From NCBI GenBank assembly GCA_900548625.1, contig URLO01000071.1, positions 1 through 6,075 on the forward strand: a stretch of 6,075 nt of DNA, in the 5' to 3' direction. Positions within the stretch are counted from its first letter, which is position 1; each line of letters begins with the position of its first letter. A program made the position numbers and the translations under genes. This DNA is from an uncultured Eubacteriales bacterium. GTDB lineage: Bacteria > Bacillota > Clostridia > Oscillospirales > Oscillospiraceae. The notes beneath the pieces are model-generated. The model was not told where the DNA came from. It worked only from the letters and a program-made list of their open reading frames with translations, and did not search any database. Positions 1 through 4,218 of the stretch are shown piece by piece.

Positions 1-90
1 TTTCACGCCGTGCCGCGTCATTTTTCCTTGAAATACGTCAGTATTCCTGCGAAAAAATGTCTTGCACAGCGCGAAAATTCCTCGTTGCCG
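1..90 (+). repeat. Dispersed structured repeat, copy A (probably cut by the window edge)
   Basis: This non-coding stretch holds a hairpin: CATTTTTC (19-26) pairs with GAAAAAATG (51-59, one bulged A). Its 24-base apical part (27-50) reads CTTGAAATAC-GT-CAGTATTCCTG and contains an inner stem AATAC/GTATT. The apical part, and a weaker match downstream (CTTGC then CGAAAA and CTCG, about 61-84), recur on the minus strand at 3136-3074. That second copy makes this a repeat family and not chance. The element lies about 60 bases upstream of the MmcQ/YjbR start, in the same orientation as that gene. Nothing coding is supported between 1 and 147. A promoter for the next gene is not clear; TTGCCG (85-90) with GATACA (110-115) is only a weak guess. 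Confidence 0.6.
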
Positions 91-147
91 GTCACATTTT
101 CAGTTTTCAGATACACCCTAGAAAATCGGAAGAAGGAGGCGCCAACC

Positions 148-525
148 ATGACCAGAGCGGAGCTGGAACGATACATTTTTGACACCTACAGCACGGAGGC
201 GGATCATCCGTGGGCCGATGCGCCGAACAACGCGGTGTTCCGGCACACGGGAAACCGCAAGTGGTTCGCGCTCATTCTGGACGTGCCGCGGGAAAAGCTG
301 GGACTGCCGGGGGAGGGGCTGCTGGACGTGGTGAACCTCAAGTGTGACCCGGTCCTGATCGCCTCCCTGCGCGGTGCGCCGGGCATCCTGCCTGCCTACC
401 ACATGAACAAGGAGCGCTGGCTGTCCGCCGCGCTGGACGGCAGCGCGCCGGACGGAGAGATCCAAATGCTGCTGGACATGAGCTATGAGGCCACCCGGCC
501 CAAATGCCGCAGGAAAAAAGAATGA
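148..525 (+). CDS. MmcQ/YjbR family protein
   Basis: A 125-residue protein, the usual length for this family of small cytosolic CyaY-like-fold proteins. Many members are annotated as DNA-binding, but their biochemical role is largely unsettled. Family hallmarks are visible. There is an N-terminal PWADAPNNAVFRH block with a K-W-F-A-L strand (about 21-43), then VNLKCDP (62-68), and a C-terminal HMNKERWLSAALDG block (85-98) that matches the conserved N-K-x-x-W signature, followed by LLDMSYE (108-114). I chose ATG at 148 because AGAAGGAGG (131-139) lies 8 bases upstream and the family alignment begins there; the 46 codons of open frame before it overlap the repeat at 1-90. The gene stands alone and converges on the metal ATPase. 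The family call is firm, but no specific function can be read from the sequence or neighbours. Confidence 0.88.
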   Translation: MTRAELERYIFDTYSTEADHPWADAPNNAVFRHTGNRKWFALILDVPREKLGLPGEGLLDVVNLKCDPVLIASLRGAPGILPAYHMNKERWLSAALDGSAPDGEIQMLLDMSYEATRPKCRRKKE

Positions 526-558
526 AAAAACGCAGTGCCGTGCAGGCACTGCGTTTTT
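525..558. terminator. Bidirectional Rho-independent terminator
   Basis: A perfect 9-bp stem CGCAGTGCC (531-539) / GGCACTGCG (545-553) with loop GTGCA is flanked by six A (525-530) and five T (554-558). It overlaps the MmcQ/YjbR stop codon. The flanking A and T runs let it end transcription in both directions, so it can also stop the minus-strand ATPase transcript before it enters the MmcQ/YjbR gene. Confidence 0.9.
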
Positions 559-585
559 GAAAACACCGGGCGCATTTAGCATACC

Positions 586-614
586 GGGCCGATGTGGGCA
601 TCGGCCCCTACAAA
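586..614 (+). repeat. Short GC palindrome, unit 1
   Basis: A perfect 9-bp stem GGGCCGATG (586-594) / CATCGGCCC (599-607) with loop TGGG is followed by CTACAAA. The 11-base end GCCCCTACAAA (604-614) is identical to the end of unit 2 at 660-670, while the stem sequences differ. There is no T run after the stem, so it is not a typical terminator. It resembles the small palindromic repeats scattered between genes in many gut Clostridia. Confidence 0.7.
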
Positions 615-641
615 CGACCACGGAGAATTCAGAATTATAGA

Positions 642-670
642 GGGCGGACAGAGTCGTCCGCCCCTACAAA
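642..670 (+). repeat. Short GC palindrome, unit 2
   Basis: A perfect 8-bp stem GGGCGGAC (642-649) / GTCCGCCC (656-663) with loop AGAGTC ends in the same GCCCCTACAAA (660-670) as unit 1. The two units are separated by an AT-richer linker with GAATTCAGAATTA (626-638). Same end, same architecture and different stem bases suggest two members of one repeat class. Confidence 0.7.
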
Positions 671-720
671 TGCGCGTGAAAAACCGTGTGGGTCAGGCGA
701 GAAATTGCCGCATTTCCTGC

Positions 721-831
721 TTTGCACCGTAGGGGTCGATGCCCATCTGCGGCGCTAAGAGCCGCGCGTTGCGCGGTTGTGCCTCGAAACTAGCCTGCCG
801 GCGTCGCATCGACCCATCAAAATGGTGCAAA
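721..831. repeat. Nested inverted repeat, 111 bp
   Basis: Outer arms TTTGCACC (721-728) / GGTGCAAA (824-831) and next arms GGGTCGATGC (733-742) / GCATCGACCC (806-815) are perfect. The interior holds at least one further hairpin, CCGCGC (762-767) / GCGCGG (771-776), with an alternative GCGGC (749-753) / GCCGC (761-765). Read on the minus strand, the distal end gives CGACCCCTAC, like the CCCCTAC ends of units 1 and 2. It lies 26 bases past the ATPase stop, so it would be in the 3' part of that transcript. No long open frame or T tract belongs to it. A palindromic mobile repeat is most likely; a structured RNA is possible. Confidence 0.65.
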
Positions 832-857
832 TCACAGCGGTTTGTCGTTTGCCTGAA

Positions 858-2738
858 TTACCCGCGGCAGCGGAGCGCGCGGATGGCGTTCAGGACGGCC
901 AGCACCATCACGCCGACGTCCGCGAAGATCGCCGCCCACATGTTCGCGGCGCCGACCGCGACGAGCGCGAGGCAGGCGAACTTCACGACCAGAGAGAACA
1001 CGATGTTCTGCTTGACGATGCCGATGCACCTGCGGGAGATGCGGATGGCCTTGGCGATCTGGAGCGGGTCGTCGTCCATCAGGACGATGTCGGCGGCCTC
1101 GATGGCGGCATCGCTGCCCATCGCGCCCATCGCGATGCCGATGTCGGCGCGGGTCAGAACGGGCGCGTCGTTGATGCCGTCGCCGACAAACGCCAGCTTG
1201 CCCTTTGTGCTGTTGGCTGCCAGCAGCGCCTCGGTCTGCACGACCTTGTCGCCCGGAAGCAGCTCGCTGCGCACCTCGTCCACGCCGAGCTCGGCTGCCA
1301 CGCTGTCCGCCACGCGCTTGCTGTCGCCCGTCAGCATGACGGTCTTCTGCACGCCCGCGCGGCGAAGCTGCTCGATGGCCTGCTTTGCGTGGGGCTTCAC
1401 GACGTCGGAAATGACGATGTGGCCCGCGTACTGCCCGTCGATCGCCATATGGATGATCGTGCCGACGCAGTGGCAGTCCTGATACGAAATGCCGAGCTTC
1501 GCCATGAGCTTTCCGTTTCCGGCGGCGATGCGGTGCCCGTCGACCGTGGCGGTGACGCCGTGGCCGCTCAGCTCCTCAATGTCCGTGACGCGGCTGCGGT
1601 CGATCTCGCTGCCGTAGGCGGCCTGTAGGCTCTTGCTGATCGGGTGGGACGAGGCGCACTCGGCAAGCGCCGCGTATTCCAGAAGCTGCTGCTCGCCGTA
1701 GGGGCTGTGGTGGACGCCGGTGACCTCGAACACGCCCTGTGTCAGCGTGCCGGTCTTGTCAAAGACGACGATCTTTGCCTCGGAGAGCGCCTCCAGATAG
1801 TTGGAGCCCTTGATGAGGATGCCCTCCTTGCTCGCGCAGCCGATGCCCGCAAAGAAGCTCAGCGGAATGCTGATGACGAGCGCGCACGGGCAGCTCACGA
1901 CGAGAAAGCTGAGCGCGCGGTAGACCCAGTCCGCCCAGTCCGGCGATGCGCCGAAAGCCATGCGGCCGAGCGGCATCAAAACGGCCAGCGCCAGCGCCGC
2001 AATGCAGACGACCGGCGTGTAGACCTTTGCGAAGCGGGAAATGAACGCCTCGGAGCGCGATTTGCGCGAGCTGGCGTTTTCCACAAGGTCGAGGATCTTC
2101 GACACCGTGGACTCGCCGAACGCCTTTGTCGTGCGGATCTTCAGAACGCCCGACAGGTCGATGCAGCCGCTGATGATCTCGTCGCCGGCGCGGACGTCGC
2201 GCGGCAGGCTCTCGCCGGTCAGCGCGCTGGTGTTGAGGCTTGCCTCGCCCTCCACGACCACGCCGTCGAGCGGCACCTTTTCACCCGGCTGCACAACGAT
2301 GATGCTGCCCACGGCGACCTCGTCGGGGGCGACCTGGTGCAGCTCGCCGTCCGTCTCGATGTTGGCGTAGTCGGGGCGAATGTCCATCAGCGCCGTGATG
2401 TTCCGGCGGCTCTTGCCGACGGCATAGCTCTGGAACAGCTCGCCGATCTGGTAAAAGAGCATGACGGCGATGCCCTCGACATAGTCGCCGCTCCTTGTCC
2501 AGACGGCGAGGAAGAACGCGCCGAGCGTTGCCAGCGCCATCAGGAAGTTTTCGTCGAACGCGCGTCCGTTCAGGATGCCCCGTCCGGCTTTTCTCAGGAT
2601 GTCATAGCCGATCACCAGATACGCGGCGAGGTAGGCGATGAGCTGCGGGACGCCTGTGATGGGGAGAAGATGCAGCACAGCGAGCATGACCGCCGTGATC
2701 AGAATGCGCAGGAGCATTTTTTTCTGTTTTTTCGTCAT
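858..2738 (-). CDS. cadA: P1B-2 type Zn/Cd/Pb-exporting ATPase lacking an N-terminal HMA domain
   Basis: This 626-residue inner-membrane pump couples ATP hydrolysis to metal export. All P-type marks are present: TGES (174-177), the CPC metal site in membrane helix 6 (283-285), the phosphorylated Asp in DKTGT (D327), the P1B-specific HP pair (365-366), TGDS (470-473) and GDGINDAP (519-526). CPC together with K586 in helix 7 and D607 in helix 8 (FADVG) is the ZntA/CadA pattern and points to Zn2+, Cd2+ or Pb2+ and not copper. About eight membrane helices can be placed near 10-30, 32-48, 62-80, 85-104, 238-260, 272-297, 576-597 and 600-620. The protein starts almost directly at helix 1, so the usual N-terminal CxxC domain is absent; the preceding gene supplies one. 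ATG at 2738 has GGAGG 7 bases upstream (2750-2746). The exact preferred metal is an inference. Confidence 0.95.
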   Translation of the reverse strand: MTKKQKKMLLRILITAVMLAVLHLLPITGVPQLIAYLAAYLVIGYDILRKAGRGILNGRAFDENFLMALATLGAFFLAVWTRSGDYVEGIAVMLFYQIGELFQSYAVGKSRRNITALMDIRPDYANIETDGELHQVAPDEVAVGSIIVVQPGEKVPLDGVVVEGEASLNTSALTGESLPRDVRAGDEIISGCIDLSGVLKIRTTKAFGESTVSKILDLVENASSRKSRSEAFISRFAKVYTPVVCIAALALAVLMPLGRMAFGASPDWADWVYRALSFLVVSCPCALVISIPLSFFAGIGCASKEGILIKGSNYLEALSEAKIVVFDKTGTLTQGVFEVTGVHHSPYGEQQLLEYAALAECASSHPISKSLQAAYGSEIDRSRVTDIEELSGHGVTATVDGHRIAAGNGKLMAKLGISYQDCHCVGTIIHMAIDGQYAGHIVISDVVKPHAKQAIEQLRRAGVQKTVMLTGDSKRVADSVAAELGVDEVRSELLPGDKVVQTEALLAANSTKGKLAFVGDGINDAPVLTRADIGIAMGAMGSDAAIEAADIVLMDDDPLQIAKAIRISRRCIGIVKQNIVFSLVVKFACLALVAVGAANMWAAIFADVGVMVLAVLNAIRALRCRG

Positions 2739-2766
2739 ACGATGACCTCCGTGACTTCCTCAGATC

Positions 2767-2797
2767 GCCGCGCTGCCGCCGTGCGGCAGCGTGCGGC
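2767..2797 (-). other. Intercistronic hairpin between HMA gene and ATPase gene
   Basis: GCTGCCGC (2772-2779) and GCGGCAGC (2783-2790) form a perfect 8-bp stem with loop CGT. C2771-G2791 extends it, and after a two-base bulge the outer arms GCCG (2767-2770) / CGGC (2794-2797) pair as well. It touches the HMA stop codon (2800-2798) and ends 17 bases before the ATPase ribosome site. With no T run it should not terminate; RNA stabilisation or tuning of the protein ratio is a guess. Confidence 0.6.
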
Positions 2798-3016
2798 TCA
2801 AAGCTCGATCTCGCAGTCCGGCTCGACCTTGCGGCAGGCCTTGAGAACGGCCTTCATGGTCTTTTTCTCGTCCGCGCCCTCGGCAAATTCCACGATCATT
2901 TTCTGTGTCATAAAATTGATGGTCGCGGCGGCGACGCCCTCGGTCTTGTTGGCGGCATCCTCCATCAGGTTGGCACAGTTTGCGCAGTCCACTTCGATCT
3001 GATACGTTTTTTTCAT
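2798..3016 (-). CDS. Small stand-alone HMA-domain metallochaperone
   Basis: A 72-residue soluble protein consisting of a single heavy-metal-associated (ferredoxin-like) domain. The metal loop is V-D-C-A-N-C-A with C11 and C14. The Asp before the first Cys is typical of Zn/Cd/Pb-type domains, whereas copper chaperones usually carry M-x-C-x-x-C. Strands are recognisable at KTYQIEV (3-9), AAATINF (29-35) and KMIVEF (39-44), with an additional pair C61 and C68 near the C-terminus. It is first in a two-gene operon, 59 bases before an ATPase that lacks this domain, so it probably delivers metal to the pump in trans. I chose ATG at 3016 because GGAGG (3029-3025) lies 8 bases upstream. The frame stays open to 3229, but that part overlaps the inverted repeat and has no ribosome site. 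Confidence 0.9.
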   Translation of the reverse strand: MKKTYQIEVDCANCANLMEDAANKTEGVAAATINFMTQKMIVEFAEGADEKKTMKAVLKACRKVEPDCEIEL

Positions 3017-3042
3017 GGCAAAGTCCTCCGGTTTGAGTTTTA

Positions 3043-3205
3043 AGGCAACACTGCGCAATTCGGCAAGCAGATTCGGCGAGAGATTTTTCGTCAGGGCAAG
3101 GTTTGAAAGGCACAGGAATACTGTATGTATTTCAAGCCTTTCAAACCGCAGAATTGGTGGAAAAGATCCGCCGAAGCGCGAAGACGCAATTGTGCGGTGC
3201 TGCCA
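3043..3205. repeat. TA-flanked imperfect inverted repeat (MITE-like), contains repeat copy B
   Basis: The outer arms at 3044-3060 and 3188-3204 pair over 17 positions, with 14 Watson-Crick pairs, two G-T pairs and one mismatch. Inside, TTCGGCG (3072-3078) / CGCCGAA (3169-3175) and the perfect 11-bp GGTTTGAAAGG (3100-3110) / CCTTTCAAACC (3137-3147) continue the symmetry. The apex holds AATAC (3117-3121) / GTATT (3127-3131). A TA dinucleotide lies just outside each end (3041-3042 and 3206-3207), as expected for Tc1/mariner/IS630-type miniature elements. The minus-strand apex (3136-3113) matches copy A at 27-49. It lies in the predicted leader of the HMA-ATPase transcript and encodes nothing recognisable. 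Confidence 0.72.
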
Positions 3206-3207
3206 TA

Positions 3208-3227
3208 GATTAAACGATTGCTTAATC
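3208..3227. promoter_or_regulatory. Candidate ArsR-type operator
   Basis: GATTAA (3208-3213) and TTAATC (3222-3227) form a perfect 6-bp inverted repeat. The full 20 bp is symmetric at 16 positions. AT-rich palindromes of about this size in divergent promoters are typical ArsR/SmtB sites. It covers most of the -35 of the regulator's promoter and lies just downstream of the predicted minus-strand start, so one bound dimer could repress both directions. The assignment to the neighbouring regulator is an inference. Confidence 0.55.
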
Positions 3228-3246
3228 ATTACAATTGCAGTATACT
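3218..3246 (+). promoter_or_regulatory. SigmaA-type promoter of the ArsR-AraC regulator
   Basis: TTGCTT (3218-3223) and TATACT (3241-3246) are separated by 17 bases. The -10 differs from consensus at one position. The predicted start near 3253 gives a leader of about 80 bases and rules out an ATG at 3235 as the regulator's start. Confidence 0.65.
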
Positions 3247-3267
3247 GACAGCAGCAAAAAAATGCAA
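3239..3267 (-). promoter_or_regulatory. Candidate promoter of the HMA-ATPase operon
   Basis: CAGTATACTG (3238-3247) is a perfect palindrome, so the minus strand also reads TATACT (3244-3239). A weak -35, TTGCAT (3267-3262), lies 17 bases upstream. Transcription would start near 3232, directly before the operator palindrome. A weaker alternative is TTGTAA with TAATCT about 30 bases further downstream. The -10 is convincing, the -35 is not. Confidence 0.4.
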
Positions 3268-3285
3268 GCGGTCTGCGCCGCTTGC
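3256..3285 (-). terminator. Terminator-like hairpin, minus strand, in the regulator leader
   Basis: GCAAGCGG (3264-3271) and CCGCTTGC (3278-3285) form a perfect 8-bp stem with a 6-base loop. On the minus strand it is followed by one A and seven T (3262-3256). It would stop antisense transcription coming from the regulator gene before it enters the efflux operon. On the plus strand it is simply a hairpin in the regulator's leader. Its base overlaps the weak minus-strand -35. Confidence 0.5.
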
Positions 3286-3333
3286 TTCCGAAAAGGCGAA
3301 CGGAATTTCCAAAACGGAGAAAGGACGCGCAAA

Positions 3334-4041
3334 ATGACGGAATTTACCCTGCCGCATGACCACGGCGAACAGCGGCACGCCGAGCAATTACACCGGGAGC
3401 TGATGAACACGGCGCGCTTCGGCGCGGTCTCCGAGATCTTCAAGCAGCTCAGCGACCCGACGCGCGTGCGCATCTTCTGGCTGCTCAGCCACGAGGAGGA
3501 ATGCGTCATCAATCTGGCGGCGATGCTGGAGATGTCCAGCCCTGCCGTCTCGCACCATCTGCGCTCACTGACGGAGAGCGGTCTGCTGGTCAGCCGCCGC
3601 GACGGCAAAGAGGTCTATTACCGCGCCGCCGACACCGGGCAGATCCGTCTGCTGCATGAGATCGTAGAGCAGGTCATGGAGATCGCCTGCCCGGAGCGGG
3701 CGCTCGATTACGGCGCCTCGCAGGAGGAGATCATCCGCCATGTTCACGACGATCTGACACAGAATCTCTCTGAGCGCGTCACGATCGAGGAGCTGGCGCG
3801 GAAGTATCTGATGAACACGACCACGCTCAAGCGCGTTTTCAAGCAGGTCTACGGCGAGACCATCGCCGCGCACATCAAAAAGCACCGCATGGAGGCGGCG
3901 GCCGCGCTGCTGCGCAAGACGCAGGACGATGTTGCCGCCATCGCGCAGGCGGTCGGCTACGAGAGCCAGAGCCGCTTTTCGGCGGCATTCAAGGAGACCT
4001 ACGGCGAGCTGCCGACCGAATACCGCAGGCGGCGGACGTGA
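3334..4041 (+). CDS. ArsR/SmtB-AraC fusion transcription regulator
   Basis: A 235-residue cytosolic DNA-binding protein with two regulator families in one chain. Residues about 25-118 are an ArsR/SmtB winged helix: FKQLSDPTRVRIFWLL (36-51), the recognition helix MSSPAVSHHLRSLTESGLL (67-85) and the wing RRDGKEVYYR (88-97). Residues about 130-232 are an AraC-type pair of helix-turn-helices: TIEELARKYLMNTTTLKRVFK (150-170) and IAQAVGYESQSRFSAAFK (203-220), ending in YGELPTEYRR. The usual ArsR metal sites are incomplete. The CadC-type loop keeps C57 but not the second Cys, and of the helix-5 Zn ligands only D100 and E116 remain. A His-rich N-terminus (H8, H10, H15, H20) and C119 are alternative ligands. 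ATG at 3334 has AAAGGA 8 bases upstream. Being divergent from the HMA-ATPase operon, it is probably its metal-responsive regulator. Confidence 0.9.
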   Translation: MTEFTLPHDHGEQRHAEQLHRELMNTARFGAVSEIFKQLSDPTRVRIFWLLSHEEECVINLAAMLEMSSPAVSHHLRSLTESGLLVSRRDGKEVYYRAADTGQIRLLHEIVEQVMEIACPERALDYGASQEEIIRHVHDDLTQNLSERVTIEELARKYLMNTTTLKRVFKQVYGETIAAHIKKHRMEAAAALLRKTQDDVAAIAQAVGYESQSRFSAAFKETYGELPTEYRRRRT

Positions 4042-4104
4042 ATGCGGCGGATTTGTCGGTCAATTTGGACAAATAGAGCGGAAAAAAGTCGTATACAGTC
4101 ACAA

Positions 4105-4146
4105 AAAGAGGCGCACACCCATCGCAGCGGGCTTCTTTGTTTGACT
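4105..4146 (+). terminator. Candidate weak terminator of the regulator gene
   Basis: AAAGAGGC (4105-4112) pairs with GCTTCTTT (4131-4138), including one G-T pair, around an 18-base loop. A T-rich tail at 4136-4152 follows. The large loop makes it weaker than the other terminators here, and its tail runs into the next promoter. Nothing else is visible between 4042 and 4140; the ATG at 4042 has no ribosome site and leads only into the permease frame. Confidence 0.4.
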
Positions 4147-4170
4147 TTTTTTGCGCAAACCCCTTATAAT
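4141..4170 (+). promoter_or_regulatory. Strong sigmaA promoter of the permease
   Basis: TTGACT (4141-4146) and a perfect TATAAT (4165-4170) are 18 bases apart. Transcription should start near 4177, leaving a leader of about 42 bases. That is too short for a purine riboswitch or a pyrimidine attenuator. The gene is therefore transcribed on its own, separately from the metal regulator. Confidence 0.8.
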
Positions 4171-4218
4171 AAAAATGTACTTTTGAAAATTGAACAGCGT
4201 TTAGGAGGATCCCGTTCT

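Larger units (their letters stand above)
559..857. other. Non-coding convergent intergenic region with palindromes
   Basis: Between the two converging genes and past the terminator I see no gene on either strand. The region holds the two GC palindromes and the nested inverted repeat listed separately. Around 696-719 there is also a weak imperfect inverted repeat (GCGAGAAAT / ATTTCCTGC). Open frames here have no ribosome sites and no family resemblance. Confidence 0.7.

Noticed and set aside
586..831. CRISPR array
   Set aside because: The repeated units are few, differ in sequence, are self-palindromic and unevenly spaced, with no uniform repeat-spacer pattern and no cas gene.
777..1628. Plus-strand open frame of 283 codons opposite the ATPase 3' half
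   Set aside because: Shadow of the ATPase reading frame; composition is low-complexity (D, A, H, R) and its start lies inside the nested inverted repeat.
858..2738. Copper-type (CopA) assignment of the ATPase
   Set aside because: Lys in helix 7 and Asp in helix 8 with the partner domain's D-C-x-x-C loop fit the Zn/Cd/Pb group; the copper group has Y-N and M-S-S residues in those helices.
1644..3002. Long plus-strand open frame of 452 codons opposite the ATPase
   Set aside because: It is antisense to a certain P-type ATPase, rich in Arg, Ala and Asp as GC-rich shadow frames are, and has no ribosome site or family motif.
3017..3229. N-terminal extension of the HMA protein to ATG 3229
   Set aside because: The 71 extra codons run through the inverted repeat and operator, have no ribosome site and no similarity to HMA proteins, whereas ATG 3016 has GGAGG.
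3235..3333. Upstream ATG at 3235 as the regulator start
   Set aside because: The -10 box at 3241-3246 lies inside it and it has no ribosome site, whereas 3334 has one at good spacing.
4042..4218. Purine riboswitch or N-terminal extension before the permease
   Set aside because: The promoter at 4141-4170 leaves a leader of only about 42 bases without riboswitch features, and the upstream codons cross the promoter.
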